64,000 nt of DNA, taken from the NCBI GenBank assembly GCA_026388715.1, contig JAPLJF010000035.1:1-64000 (forward strand), in the 5' to 3' direction. This stretch comes from Deltaproteobacteria bacterium (GTDB lineage Bacteria; Desulfobacterota; Desulfobulbia; Desulfobulbales; Desulfocapsaceae). Shown in pieces: positions 24,268-34,210 of the stretch (the stretch's first letter is position 1; each line of letters begins with the position of its first letter). The notes below the pieces were generated by a model. The model was not told the DNA's origin, did no database searches, and saw nothing but the letters and a program-made list of their open reading frames with translations. The position numbers and the translations under genes are program-made.

Positions 24268-26004
24268 TTATTCGGGATACCAGGCAACCCCAATCTTCCG
24301 CACCACATTAAAGCCACCACTCAAGACCAGACTGTTGCGCAGGCCCACGCTGTCTAAAAAGCTCTGTATCTCAAAGGAACGGGTTCCGGCATCGCAAAGC
24401 ACAATCATGACCTTGTCACTTGGTAACTCATGATATCGAGCCCGCACCTCATTATAGGGAATCCCCAACCATCGCTCTCCCCCAAATTTCTCCACAAATG
24501 GCCCGACCTCTTTCGGATGTCTGATATCGAGAGCAACCCAATCCGGTTGCATGGCAAAATCAGTCATCCACTGCAGAAAAGAGGCTACGGAGAGCTTGCG
24601 CAGACGGCCATCGCAAATATTATCCGCCACATAGGCTGCAGCATTGATGGAATCAATAGCCGCTGAAAATGGCGGTGCGTAGGCCATTTCCAGGGTCCCG
24701 AAGTCGTCAATGGTTGCCCCCATGCTGACAAGGGCCGCCGCCGCATCAATGCGCGCCGAGATGCCATCCCCCATGGGCCCAAATCCCTGGAGCCCCAGGA
24801 CCCGCCGGGTCCGTCGGTCAAAGACCATCTGGAAGACCACGGTGTCCACAGTGGGAAAGAAATGAGCACGGTCGGATGGGGCGGTCAAGGCCACATCCGC
24901 ATCATAGCCCTCAGCCAGTGCCACATCATGACTCAACCCGGTGGCGCCGATACAGACATCAAAGGCCTTCATGATAAAACTGCCCACCGCCCCCTTGAAA
25001 ATGGACGGAATGCCTGCCATATTATCACCAGCCACCCTGCCCTCTTTATTGGCCAGGGAACCCAGAGGGGCGTAGAATTTCTTCCCCGAAACCAGATGTC
25101 GGATCTCGATGCAATCTCCGGCGGCATAGATAAACGGATCGGACGTTTGCATCCGCTCGTTGACCACGATCGCGCCCATGGGTGAGAGCTGGAGTCCGGC
25201 ATCACGTGCCAGTTCTGAACGGGGACGCACACCGGCGGCCATGATCACCAGATCAGCATCAACGGTGCGGGCAGAGGTGCGGACACCGGTCACCTTCCCC
25301 TCCTGACCCAGGATCTCAGCGGCGCCCTCACCCAGATGCACCGTCACCCCTTTATCACGCAGGTGCTTAGCCAGCATGGCAGCGAAGGGAAAATCAACAA
25401 TGCGGGGCAGAAGCTGATTCATAAACTCAATCAAGGTTGTCTCCACTCCCCACAGATCAGTCAAGGCCTCAGCCATCTCCACCCCGATGGCGCCGCCACC
25501 GATGACCATCGCCCGCGCCACCTTGCCGCCGGCAATCCGTTTCTTGATTTCAATGGCCTTATGCAGATTACTGATGGTAAAAAGACCATCAAGCTCCACA
25601 CCTGGAATAGGCAGGACAAAGGGACGGCTGCCCGTGGCCAGCATCAGTTTATCATAGGCAATATTCTGCTTGGCCCCAGTTTCCACATGCTCAACCTGCA
25701 CCACTTTCTGCTTGCGATCAATGGTCAAGGCCCGGGTCCGGGTCAGGGTATTCACTCCTTTGGCGTCCTTAAAAAAGGTCTCATTGCGCACCATATGAAA
25801 ACTGGTCGAACGCAGCTCCGACTCATCAGACACATCACCCGAGACATAATAGGGGATACCACAACCACCATATGAGATGAGACTGTCTTCATCAATAATG
25901 GTCACCTCCGCATCCTGCATCAAACGCTTGACCCGACACGCGGCCTTAGGGCCTGCTGCCACCCCGCCAATAATTACAATTTTCTCGCCCATGTTTTTTC
26001 TCAT
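24268..26004 (-). CDS. FAD/NAD(P)-dependent CoA-disulfide-reductase-like protein with C-terminal rhodanese domain
   Basis: This ~578-residue protein begins with the FAD Rossmann motif V-I-I-G-G-V-A-A-G-P. The single-cysteine active site typical of CoA-disulfide reductase/NADH oxidase (Y-G-G-C-G-I-P-Y-Y) follows, then L-A-T-G-S-R-P and a second nucleotide-binding motif V-I-G-G-G-A-I-G-V-E. The last ~100 residues are a rhodanese domain with a catalytic cysteine in V-L-C-D-A-G-T-R-S. Such fusions are linked to polysulfide or CoA-persulfide reduction. GGAG nine nt upstream favours the ATG at 26004 over one at 26019. It is downstream of the sensor kinase, on the same strand, after ~205 bp. Confidence 0.87.
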   Translation of the reverse strand: MRKNMGEKIVIIGGVAAGPKAACRVKRLMQDAEVTIIDEDSLISYGGCGIPYYVSGDVSDESELRSTSFHMVRNETFFKDAKGVNTLTRTRALTIDRKQKVVQVEHVETGAKQNIAYDKLMLATGSRPFVLPIPGVELDGLFTISNLHKAIEIKKRIAGGKVARAMVIGGGAIGVEMAEALTDLWGVETTLIEFMNQLLPRIVDFPFAAMLAKHLRDKGVTVHLGEGAAEILGQEGKVTGVRTSARTVDADLVIMAAGVRPRSELARDAGLQLSPMGAIVVNERMQTSDPFIYAAGDCIEIRHLVSGKKFYAPLGSLANKEGRVAGDNMAGIPSIFKGAVGSFIMKAFDVCIGATGLSHDVALAEGYDADVALTAPSDRAHFFPTVDTVVFQMVFDRRTRRVLGLQGFGPMGDGISARIDAAAALVSMGATIDDFGTLEMAYAPPFSAAIDSINAAAYVADNICDGRLRKLSVASFLQWMTDFAMQPDWVALDIRHPKEVGPFVEKFGGERWLGIPYNEVRARYHELPSDKVMIVLCDAGTRSFEIQSFLDSVGLRNSLVLSGGFNVVRKIGVAWYPE

Positions 26005-26209
26005 AGTTTTTTTCTCCATTTTTCGTAACTATTTAGTATAAATACCCAATTATAAAAATTCTATATCTTACACATTCTCTCCGCGCTCCAAGGATGGGTA
26101 AAGCGAGACCACAGAGAAAGACATTTTTCAAGATCAATTCTTGTAAATTCCTGATCTCTTCTCCGCCTCAGCGTCTCAGCGCGAAATCAATTCATATGAG
26201 CATCAACAA

Positions 26210-27715
26210 TCAAACTCCGGGCAAAATAATGGTAAACGTTGTTCCCTCTCCCTCTTTGCTCTCAACAGCAATCGTCCCATGATGATGCTCGATAATATTC
26301 CGGCTGATGGCAAGGCCAAGCCCGGTCCCACGATTTTTATCGGTAAAAAAGGGTTTGAAGATCTGCTCTACCTTATCGGCAGACATCCCTTTACCATTAT
26401 CGCGAACCATAATCTTCACCGCTCCCGCCGCCCCTGGCTCCCGCGGATCCAGACCATCCCTGGCAGTCGATGAGCCGGCAGTTTCTCCACTGGTACTCGT
26501 GACCTGGAGTATCCCCTGATCATTCATGGCCTGCAGGCCATTCACCAGGATATTTAACAGGGCCCGATAGAACATATCCTGATCCAGATCAATTGGAGCA
26601 AGATGAGAATCAAGCTCAGCCCGGACCTCCACATTTTTTTCACGCGCAGAGGGTTCAATAAACTGCAAGGCCCGCCGAACAACATTATTGACATCAACCC
26701 TTGCCAATTTTGGTTCCTGGGGTCGAGCAAAGTCAAGAAACTCCATAACAATGTTATTCAGCCGCGTGGTCTCATCCACAATAATCCTGGCTAACTGCTC
26801 ATTGCCAGGGGCCACTTTTTTAATTCTTTTTTCAAGAAGTTCGGCAGTACTCCTGACGATACCTAACGGGCTCTTGATCTCATGGGATACCGTGGCCACC
26901 ATGGTGCCGAGATGGGCAAGCCTTTCGGACTGGTTCAACTTTTCTTCCAGACGAAGCCGCTCCGTGGCCCGAATCTCCATGATCCGATCGCCACGACTAA
27001 CAATAGTCCGCAGGACAAGAAACAGCACCGCCATAATAATGCTGGAAACCAGGATAATCCGTCCGTGCAATTCAACGATGGCGCCATATTCCTTGGACAG
27101 ATCCTGAGTAATCTCAATAACCCCCATTATCTGGGGACTGGAAGCGCCGCTATTACTGACCTGACGAAAAGGGATATAGGTCTTGAGCTGACATTGAACC
27201 GATGGCGCGCCAGGGATAAGATTCCAGAGAGAACCACTGAAAACAATCTGGGAATTGGAATTGTTTTTCAGGGCCTTCTGATATTCAACCCCTCCCATAT
27301 CTTTTTTTCCCACAAGTTCCGGTCGCGTCGAGTAAGAAATAATATTGATACTGGAGTCATAGATGGTGACCGATTCGGTTTTCAGCCCCTGCGTGGCATT
27401 TTTTACAATGCGATCCAACAACTCAAACTGATCAGGATGGCTGAGGGCAATTTTCCCAAAACGGACGACTGTTGGCAGGACAAAACTGCGAAAAACCTGC
27501 TGATTCAGATTTTCCGCCAGCAGCAGGGAGTAGTCCTCGCTCTGCTCAAGCATGATTTTCCGGGCATGGTTTGAAATAACCCAAGAGAGAATCAGGGTAA
27601 AAACAAGAATAACCCCCAGGCTGGTAAAAGAAAAATACTTAACCAGCCGGAAAGGCCGCAATCCAGCCTGAACCTCCTCCTTATGTAAAGGTTTTTCAAC
27701 TGCCAGCGAGACCAT
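26210..27715 (-). CDS. Membrane sensor histidine kinase (NtrB/AtoS-like)
   Basis: This ~501-residue kinase has two transmembrane segments (~residues 27-47 and ~222-242) enclosing a ~175-residue periplasmic sensor region. The cytoplasmic part has a HisKA domain with phospho-acceptor S-H-E-I-K-S-P-L-G (~285) and a HATPase domain: N-G-L-Q-A-M, D-N-G-K-G-M, F-F-T-D-K-N-R-G-T-G-L-G-L-A. The ATG at 27715 avoids overlap with the radical SAM gene; an upstream start at 27754 would overlap it by 20 nt. No HAMP motif is obvious and no cognate regulator is adjacent. The tight spacing to the radical SAM gene suggests one transcript with it. Confidence 0.87.
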   Translation of the reverse strand: MVSLAVEKPLHKEEVQAGLRPFRLVKYFSFTSLGVILVFTLILSWVISNHARKIMLEQSEDYSLLLAENLNQQVFRSFVLPTVVRFGKIALSHPDQFELLDRIVKNATQGLKTESVTIYDSSINIISYSTRPELVGKKDMGGVEYQKALKNNSNSQIVFSGSLWNLIPGAPSVQCQLKTYIPFRQVSNSGASSPQIMGVIEITQDLSKEYGAIVELHGRIILVSSIIMAVLFLVLRTIVSRGDRIMEIRATERLRLEEKLNQSERLAHLGTMVATVSHEIKSPLGIVRSTAELLEKRIKKVAPGNEQLARIIVDETTRLNNIVMEFLDFARPQEPKLARVDVNNVVRRALQFIEPSAREKNVEVRAELDSHLAPIDLDQDMFYRALLNILVNGLQAMNDQGILQVTSTSGETAGSSTARDGLDPREPGAAGAVKIMVRDNGKGMSADKVEQIFKPFFTDKNRGTGLGLAISRNIIEHHHGTIAVESKEGEGTTFTIILPGV

Positions 27716-27734
27716 CTTGCCAGGCGCGATATCA

Positions 27735-29495
27735 TCAGCCACCACACACCCCACAACGTCGGCAAACCTTGGTATCGCAGGCTATGGTTGGCTTTTCCGC
27801 AAAGGCCTTCATATATTCATCCCACAGATATTGCTGTTTGATCCCGTGATCGACAATATTCCAGGGGACAGGTTCATCACACCCATATCCACGGATGGCA
27901 AACTGTTCCGCCTCAAGCCGGTTTTTGCGCATAGCCTGTTTCCACGAGAGGCCCTGTACCGCCATATCCAACAAAACCGGGGCAAGCCTGCGATCCCCCC
28001 GCGCCAGTACCGCCTGGAACAAGACGTTCTCCGGTTTGTCACAGGTCATACGGACATTGGCCTCTTTTCTCAGCCCATTTTGTAAAAATTTTATCTTGTC
28101 CTTAAGGGTCCGCACAACGTCTGCCGCATCTCGCGTTTCTCCCTGGTTCAATCGTTCACTCACCCCAAAGGCATGAAACTGGAACGGGGTCCACGGTTTG
28201 GGAGTAAAGCTGTTCACCGAAAGGGTAATTTCACACAGCCGCCCGCGGCTACGTCCTATGGGTTGGATCCGATCCTTGATCTTTCTGATAAGCGCCAGCA
28301 TCTCCTCAATATCTTCCATCGTCTCGGTGGGCAGTCCAATCATCAGATACAGCTTCAACTTATACAGACCAGCACGAGCCAGGGCTTCAGCGGCCGTGAG
28401 AAGATCATCTTCGATCAAACCCTTGTTGATTACCCGGCGCAAACGCTCGGAGGCGCCATCAGGGGCAATGGCCACGCTCTTGAGCTGACTTTTTTGCAGA
28501 AGATTCAACAATGGCCCGGAGATCCGGTCCGCGCGCAGAGAAGAAAAGGAGAGTGAACAACCACTGTCAAGGAGATACCGGGAAAGAAGGGCCAATGAGT
28601 CCTGATCAGCCATCTCCATCCCCAACAGCCCGATTCGCTTGACTGCTTCGGGACGTTCGGCCAGACCTTGAAGGACGGCATCAACATCCCACAGTCGTGG
28701 CGGACGATAGATAAATCCGGCGGCACAGAATCGACATCCCCGGGAACATCCCCGGCCAAGCTCGGTAAGATACAGGTCAGAAAACTCCGCCTGCGGGGTC
28801 AAAACCTGGGAATGCGCCGCCCGGTCACAGGTCTGAATTGTCACCTTGCGAATACGCCCAGGTAAGCCAGGCGCAGGAAGATGTCCGGCAAAGGCCCCAT
28901 TCTTGTTATAACACGGGGCATAGAGCGCCGGGGCATAACAACCGGAGAACCTCAGACTCACCTCTCTTAACAGATCGGCACGTCTTCCGCCTTTCTCTCC
29001 TTCAAGATGGGCGGCAAGAAAGGTGACAAGGGCAACCAGAACAGGTTCGGCCTCGCCAAGGACGAACAGATCGATAAAAGGGGCCAGAGGCTCGGGATTC
29101 ATAAAGGTGGCGACACCTCCACAAATAACCAATGGTTGCGTGGCGCGCACCTGCTCTTCCCGATTTTCAGCAAAAGGTGGAAGGGACCCGGCCAGAAGGA
29201 GACGAACCAGGTTCAGATAGTCATGCTCAAAACTGATGGAGAAAAAAACCAGGGGAAAACTGCCAAGGGTTCGACCAGACTCCAGAGATCGCAGGGGAAC
29301 ATCTGGCCCGGAGAAGAAAAAACGTTCACAGACAATCCCTTCCATTGCGCCCAGCAGATCATAGACCAGTTGAAATCCCAGGCTGGACATTCCGACCGAA
29401 TATGAATTGGGATAGATCAGGGCAACTGGCAACTGCCCTGTCCATTTCTTGAAATAACTCCCTCTTTCCAGATCAAGCAGTAAACGACGATCCAT
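27735..29495 (-). CDS. Radical SAM protein of the TIGR03960-like family
   Basis: This ~586-residue protein starts with a B12-binding-like region (Y-P-N-S-Y-S-V-G-M-S-S-L-G) and carries the 4Fe-4S radical SAM motif G-R-G-C-S-R-G-C-R-F-C-A-A-G (~255). It ends with a cysteine-rich tail C-D-T-K-V-C-R-R-C-G-V-C-G-G. This matches the TIGR03960 type, uncharacterised proteins often fused to or next to a DUF2344 (TIGR03936) protein; that partner is absent here. It sits 76 bp downstream of ftsZ on the same strand. The ATG at 29495 is used; a GTG at 29507 is possible. The substrate is unknown, and an RNA- or protein-modifying role is only a guess. Confidence 0.83.
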   Translation of the reverse strand: MDRRLLLDLERGSYFKKWTGQLPVALIYPNSYSVGMSSLGFQLVYDLLGAMEGIVCERFFFSGPDVPLRSLESGRTLGSFPLVFFSISFEHDYLNLVRLLLAGSLPPFAENREEQVRATQPLVICGGVATFMNPEPLAPFIDLFVLGEAEPVLVALVTFLAAHLEGEKGGRRADLLREVSLRFSGCYAPALYAPCYNKNGAFAGHLPAPGLPGRIRKVTIQTCDRAAHSQVLTPQAEFSDLYLTELGRGCSRGCRFCAAGFIYRPPRLWDVDAVLQGLAERPEAVKRIGLLGMEMADQDSLALLSRYLLDSGCSLSFSSLRADRISGPLLNLLQKSQLKSVAIAPDGASERLRRVINKGLIEDDLLTAAEALARAGLYKLKLYLMIGLPTETMEDIEEMLALIRKIKDRIQPIGRSRGRLCEITLSVNSFTPKPWTPFQFHAFGVSERLNQGETRDAADVVRTLKDKIKFLQNGLRKEANVRMTCDKPENVLFQAVLARGDRRLAPVLLDMAVQGLSWKQAMRKNRLEAEQFAIRGYGCDEPVPWNIVDHGIKQQYLWDEYMKAFAEKPTIACDTKVCRRCGVCGG

Positions 29496-29570
29496 GTCAG
29501 AGGACACCCTAAAGGAAGCGCCCCGGGGATACAGATATCAAAAGCCGTGCCGTTTCTAAAGATTCCGGCA

Positions 29571-30803
29571 TTAATTTGCCTTTTTACGAAGATACGTCGG
29601 GGTCTCCAGATAGTCCTCATTCCAGGGTCGTGCTTCCTTCTGATTGCGCGCCACTTCTTTACGGGGTGAGGAAACACCGAGGTTATCAAAACCTTCAAAA
29701 TTAGATTGCAGCAGAGGGGTAACAAAAGTTGGCCGCGGGTTAGCCGGAGCTGGTGCGGCCGGGGTCTCCTGCGTAGTCATAATTTTCACTGACTTGCGCG
29801 CTTCCTCCAGCAACGTGATCGGCTCATTTTTCTTGACCACATTACCTATTCCCGTTGCAATAACAGTAACATGCAGTTCATCACCAAGTGTTTCATCATA
29901 GAGCACACCGAGTACAATTTTAGCATCCTCATCCACTTTACTTTGAATAAGGGCCGATACCTCCATATACTCAGCCAAGGTCAAACTCTCTTGTGTTGCC
30001 GAGACGTTGATAATCAAGCCACGAGCGCCATCTATCCCCACATCTTCAAGAAGTTGATTATCAATGGCCCGCTTGGCGGCCTCAGTCGCCCTGTTTTCAC
30101 CAACAGCCGAACCAGCCCCCATAATGGCTGGCCCCACTTCCCGCATGACCGTACGCAGATCAGCAAAGTCGGCATTAATCATCCCTGGTACATTGATCAA
30201 ATCCGTGATCCCTTTAACCGCCTGCAACAGAACAAGATCGGCCATGACCAGCATGTCAGAAAGCCTGGTATTTTTCTGCATAAGAGAGAGAAGTCGATCA
30301 TTAGGAACGGTAATGATGGTATCCGCGTATTTTCGCAGTTCTTCCCAACCTGCCTCGGCGTTGCGCATGCGGGCTTTGCCTTCAAAATGAAACGGTTTGG
30401 TCACCACTGCCACGGTGAGCGCACCTAACTCTTTGCTCACCTTGGCCACAACAGGGGCGGCACCTGTTCCGGTTCCCCCACCCAGTCCTGCCGCAACAAA
30501 GACCATATCACTGCCCTTAAGGACTTTCTTGAGTTCCTCCAGGGACTCATGGGCGGCCTGAGCGCCGATTTCCGGGTCAGTGCCAGCACCCAAGCCTTTG
30601 GTAATACTGGGGCCAATCTGCAGACAGGTATCAGCACGAGACTGGTTCAAGGCCTGCATATCCGTATTGGCCACAATAAACTCAACACCCTGAAGCTTAT
30701 TGTTGACCATGGTGTTTATGGCATTCCCGCCGCCACCGCCAACACCAATAACCTTTATTACAGCAACCCCTTCTGTTTCCGCCATTCTAAACGGCATAGT
30801 CAT
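29571..30803 (-). CDS. ftsZ: Cell division GTPase FtsZ
   Basis: FtsZ forms the cytokinetic ring. The 410-residue product has the N-terminal [11 protein letters not shown] nucleotide loop, the tubulin signature G-G-G-T-G-T-G-A-A (~110), and N-A-D-F-A-D-L in the T7 loop that activates the neighbour's GTP. A ~60-residue linker follows, then the conserved C-terminal peptide [12 protein letters not shown] that binds FtsA/ZipA-type anchors. AGGGG lies 7 nt before the ATG at 30803. It is the last of the classical dcw genes, 115 bp after ftsA. Confidence 0.97.
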   Translation of the reverse strand: MTMPFRMAETEGVAVIKVIGVGGGGGNAINTMVNNKLQGVEFIVANTDMQALNQSRADTCLQIGPSITKGLGAGTDPEIGAQAAHESLEELKKVLKGSDMVFVAAGLGGGTGTGAAPVVAKVSKELGALTVAVVTKPFHFEGKARMRNAEAGWEELRKYADTIITVPNDRLLSLMQKNTRLSDMLVMADLVLLQAVKGITDLINVPGMINADFADLRTVMREVGPAIMGAGSAVGENRATEAAKRAIDNQLLEDVGIDGARGLIINVSATQESLTLAEYMEVSALIQSKVDEDAKIVLGVLYDETLGDELHVTVIATGIGNVVKKNEPITLLEEARKSVKIMTTQETPAAPAPANPRPTFVTPLLQSNFEGFDNLGVSSPRKEVARNQKEARPWNEDYLETPTYLRKKAN

Positions 30804-30918
30804 AAGCTCACCCCTGAGTACGATTCGCCAAAGCCCCCTGTATGAAGGCCTGTTAACAAGATATCAGCAAATAGAATATAGCACCTGCTGATACTCGCTT
30901 AAACAAAAAACGTCTGGA

Positions 30919-32181
30919 TCACATGATTTTTTTCATCCACGACTTCATCCGTCCAACCATGGAAGAATCATTGTTTATCTTCTGCCCCCGATTCTTGCGG
31001 CCATACATGACTAAACCGACAGCAGTCGTGCAACGCGGGGTATGCACCTCTTCAACACGTCCTCCGATCTTTACCGGATACCCGATCCGTACCGGCAGAT
31101 CAAAGATCTGCTCGGCCAGATCCACCAGATTGGCAAGCAATGCGGTTCCCCCTGTAATCACTACCCCGCCATGGATCTTGTTTTTCTGCCCGGAGTTGAT
31201 TAGCTCCTGGTTGACCATCTCAAGAATCTCGACAATGCGGGCCTGCAAAATATCCACCAGAACCTTCTGGGTCACCTTGCGCGGCTCCCGGTCCCCTACC
31301 GTCGGGACATCAACGACATGATTCGGCTTGATCAACGAGGCAATGGCGCTGCCATAATCCTCTTTTAACCGTTCTGCCTCCTGGAGCGGTGTCCGTAACC
31401 CCACCGACAGATCATTGGTCAGGTTATGTCCACCAAGCCCTATTTCACAGGTGTGCCTGATGGTTCCATCACAAAAAACCGCAAGATCAGTGGTTCCGCC
31501 ACCAATATCAAGAAGGGCCACCCCCAGTTCCATCTCATCAGCACTGAGCACGGCGTAGGCTGAGGCAATGGATTCCAGCACCATATCAAGCACCTCGAGT
31601 CCCGCCTTCCGGCAACAGGTATAGAGGTTATGCACGGCACCCATATCAGCGGTCACGATATGGACATTCGTGACGAGACGGACACCGGTCATCCCCAAAG
31701 GGTTCTGAATCCCCGTATGATCATCAACCATATACTCCTGGGGCAGGACGTGGATAATCTGCTGGTTTTCCGAGATCTTCACGGTCTTGGCAGCCACAAT
31801 CACATCTTCTACATCAGCCTCTTTGATCTCCCGGCCATTAATAGCCAGGATTCCAGGGCTGTTAAACCCTTTAATATGATTCCCGGCAATCCCGGCATAG
31901 ACACTATGCAGTTCACATCCGGCCGCGTCTTCCGCCTGCTCTACAGCCTGCCGTATGTTTTTGACGGTGGACTCAATATTGACCACAATACCTTTTTTCA
32001 GCCCCACTGACGGCGCAGTGCCGACACCAATAATATCTACCCCGTCATCGAAAACCTCACCCACTACACAGCATATTTTCGTGGTTCCTATATCAAGGCC
32101 AACCACGACTTCACCTGGCGCTCGCGTCCCTGCGTCCTGCTCCACCTCAACCACTGGCTCTATCTCTTTTATATCATCCAT
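30919..32181 (-). CDS. ftsA: Cell division actin-like protein FtsA
   Basis: FtsA is the actin-fold membrane anchor of FtsZ. The 420-residue product has the phosphate-1 loop G-L-D-I-G-T-T-K, the 1C subdomain typical of FtsA, phosphate-2 L-D-I-G-G-G-T-T-D, the adenosine motif V-V-I-T-G-G-T-A-L-L, and a C-terminal amphipathic helix (M-V-G-R-M-K-S-W-M-K-K-I-M) for membrane binding. The N-terminus has a ~20-residue acidic extension before the fold. It is 6 bp from ftsQ, in the usual Q-A-Z order. Confidence 0.96.
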   Translation of the reverse strand: MDDIKEIEPVVEVEQDAGTRAPGEVVVGLDIGTTKICCVVGEVFDDGVDIIGVGTAPSVGLKKGIVVNIESTVKNIRQAVEQAEDAAGCELHSVYAGIAGNHIKGFNSPGILAINGREIKEADVEDVIVAAKTVKISENQQIIHVLPQEYMVDDHTGIQNPLGMTGVRLVTNVHIVTADMGAVHNLYTCCRKAGLEVLDMVLESIASAYAVLSADEMELGVALLDIGGGTTDLAVFCDGTIRHTCEIGLGGHNLTNDLSVGLRTPLQEAERLKEDYGSAIASLIKPNHVVDVPTVGDREPRKVTQKVLVDILQARIVEILEMVNQELINSGQKNKIHGGVVITGGTALLANLVDLAEQIFDLPVRIGYPVKIGGRVEEVHTPRCTTAVGLVMYGRKNRGQKINNDSSMVGRMKSWMKKIM

Positions 32182-32187
32182 CAGTTT

Positions 32188-33288
32188 TCAATCCGATCCG
32201 CTGTGTGCAACCAGCACCTTGTTTTCCAGATAATCCATACGAATATAGACAACATCCGCAATGGTCATTCCCTGCCCTGTATCTTTATACAAAACCTCTA
32301 ACACTCTTTTCAAGCGACTATATTTCGTTCTGACATCCCCCTTGCCAAAATAAATAGGAAAGGGATAATCAACCAGATAGATGGTCATTCCCGTATCCTG
32401 ATCAAGATGAATCTCGGAAAGATTCTGAACCGGAAAATTAGGATTATTCTGTTTTACCAGTTTAAGCAAGGCCAGAGACTCACGAATCATCGCCCTCCGG
32501 TCTCCATCGCCGCTCCCATCACCCCTGGATCCTGCGGCATTAGGCCGTCTCTGGCCATCATCTCTTTTTGCATCCAGACCGGTTATAATGGGAAAGTCCA
32601 TATCCTGTCCCGGCTCAACTGGTGCAAACGCAACCCCGCTCTTATCCAGATAAAAAAACTGCTTGCGGCCGGAAATCTCCTGGGCAATCAGGGCCTCTGC
32701 TTCATACTCCTTAATGGAGATCACCAGCACACCTGGCCAATCACGTTTGACCACAGCCTCCGATATCCATGGATGTGCCCTGAGAATTGCCTCAATATAT
32801 GTCGGCCTAAGGGTCAGCAGGCTGGTCTGATACCTGACCCCGGCAAGTTCACGAATCAACGTGGGAGTAGTCTTCCGACAACCGGTGATCGTGATCTCCC
32901 GTATCTTAAAAAAGGGCAGATCAGACACAGCATTCACAAGTGGGCCATATGCCAAAAACGCCATAAACACTATGCCCGCCAGAAAGCACAGTGAAATCAA
33001 AAGATTCCTGACCCTGCTTTTTGCCACAGCAGGAGACCGTTTCAACTCTTTACGTCTGGCAGCCCTTTGAAACCAGGCCCGTATCCTGCTGACCAGCCCA
33101 CTACGCTTCTGAACCTGAGCGGCGGATCTTGAGGTAAACACCGGCTGATCACTGCGACCAGCAACAGAACCAGCACGGACAACTCTCTTTTTCTTTTTGT
33201 GCAAACAAAAAAGAGAACCGATCTTTTTAATAAAGTTCACCACGTGCCCAAACCATTCAGAGAAAATGAACTTCCGGTTCAAGGACAA
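32188..33288 (-). CDS. ftsQ: Cell division protein FtsQ (POTRA)
   Basis: FtsQ is a single-pass inner-membrane protein that nucleates the FtsQLB complex. A transmembrane segment at ~95-117 (I-S-L-C-F-L-A-G-I-V-F-M-A) is followed by a POTRA domain (I-R-E-I-T-I-T-G-C ... H-P-W-I-S-E-A-V-V-K-R-D-W-P-G) and the FtsQ beta domain. Two oddities: the cytoplasmic N-terminus is ~95 residues and very basic, where 20-50 is common. A glycine/arginine/aspartate-rich insert (~256-275) interrupts the periplasmic domain. No internal Met gives a shorter start that keeps the membrane helix. It overlaps murB by 32 nt. Confidence 0.88.
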   Translation of the reverse strand: MSLNRKFIFSEWFGHVVNFIKKIGSLFCLHKKKKRVVRAGSVAGRSDQPVFTSRSAAQVQKRSGLVSRIRAWFQRAARRKELKRSPAVAKSRVRNLLISLCFLAGIVFMAFLAYGPLVNAVSDLPFFKIREITITGCRKTTPTLIRELAGVRYQTSLLTLRPTYIEAILRAHPWISEAVVKRDWPGVLVISIKEYEAEALIAQEISGRKQFFYLDKSGVAFAPVEPGQDMDFPIITGLDAKRDDGQRRPNAAGSRGDGSGDGDRRAMIRESLALLKLVKQNNPNFPVQNLSEIHLDQDTGMTIYLVDYPFPIYFGKGDVRTKYSRLKRVLEVLYKDTGQGMTIADVVYIRMDYLENKVLVAHSGSD

Positions 33289-34192
33289 TTCCGCTATCTG
33301 TCTGTACCTTTACCTGCACCTTTTCCATAAGTTCCAAAACATTGGCAGCCGTTGCCCCCCCACTATTAACCAGAAAATTGGCATGAACAGGTGACACCAT
33401 GGCGCCTCCAACCCTGAGTCCCTTCAAACCACTGACCTCAATAAGGCGGCCGGCCGCATCCCCTTGTGGATTCTTGAAAAATGATCCGGCATTGGGCACG
33501 CCCTTGGGTTGCTTGATCTGGCGCTTTTGATGATACGCCTGGCAGAGACTGCGGATCTGATTCTGATCCGCCACCACACCTTGCAGCTCTACCCCGATAA
33601 GCACCCATTCTTCCGCGGCATGTTCATGATCATGCCAGATCCGATACCCAAATTTCAGCTCTGAACGGGACAGGGTGCAAACTTGCCCCGATGACGTCAC
33701 CACAGTCACGGAAACAATCACATCCGCAAGTTCACGACCCCAGGCCCCGGCATTCATGATGACAGCGCCACCAATCGTCCCGGGAATTCCGGCAATAAAC
33801 TCCAGACCGGAAAGGCCCTGATCGACGCACCAGCCGCCAAGTCGGGCCAGACTACAGGCCGCTCCCGCCTGGATGACAACATCGTCATTTTTCACCGTGT
33901 TGCCACGGACAATACGGTGAAGAGCTCCAAATCCTTTGCCAAGAAGGAGGATAACCCCTGCAAAGCCGGCATCACTCACCAGCAGGTTGGTTCCCTTGCC
34001 GATAATACGCCATTGGATTTTGTGCTCCCCAAAAAATACGAGCAGGCGTTGCAATTCCGCCAGTTCCTCGACCACAATCAGGGCCGTAGCCGGACCACCT
34101 ATGGCAAAGGAGGTATAGTCACGCAAAGGGCAATCCCAAAGCACAGGGCTGCTTGCCAATGACGCCAGAGCCTGTTTCAATATGGCATCCAT
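33257..34192 (-). CDS. murB: UDP-N-acetylenolpyruvoylglucosamine reductase
   Basis: MurB reduces UDP-GlcNAc-enolpyruvate to UDP-MurNAc with NADPH and FAD. The 311-residue product has the FAD-binding motif T-S-F-A-I-G-G-P-A, G-K-G-T-N-L-L-V-S-D, G-L-E-F-I-A-G-I-P-G-T-I-G-G-A-V-I-M-N-A-G-A, the catalytic serine region N-A-G-S-F-F-K-N-P, and H-A-N-F-L-V-N plus a final E-P-E-V-H-F-L with the catalytic glutamate. Length and motif spacing fit the shorter type II MurB. It is 18 bp downstream of murC, and its 3' end overlaps ftsQ. No ddl gene lies between them. Confidence 0.95.
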   Translation of the reverse strand: MDAILKQALASLASSPVLWDCPLRDYTSFAIGGPATALIVVEELAELQRLLVFFGEHKIQWRIIGKGTNLLVSDAGFAGVILLLGKGFGALHRIVRGNTVKNDDVVIQAGAACSLARLGGWCVDQGLSGLEFIAGIPGTIGGAVIMNAGAWGRELADVIVSVTVVTSSGQVCTLSRSELKFGYRIWHDHEHAAEEWVLIGVELQGVVADQNQIRSLCQAYHQKRQIKQPKGVPNAGSFFKNPQGDAAGRLIEVSGLKGLRVGGAMVSPVHANFLVNSGGATAANVLELMEKVQVKVQTDSGIVLEPEVHFL

Positions 34193-34210
34193 GACCGTGT
34201 TATGAACGTT

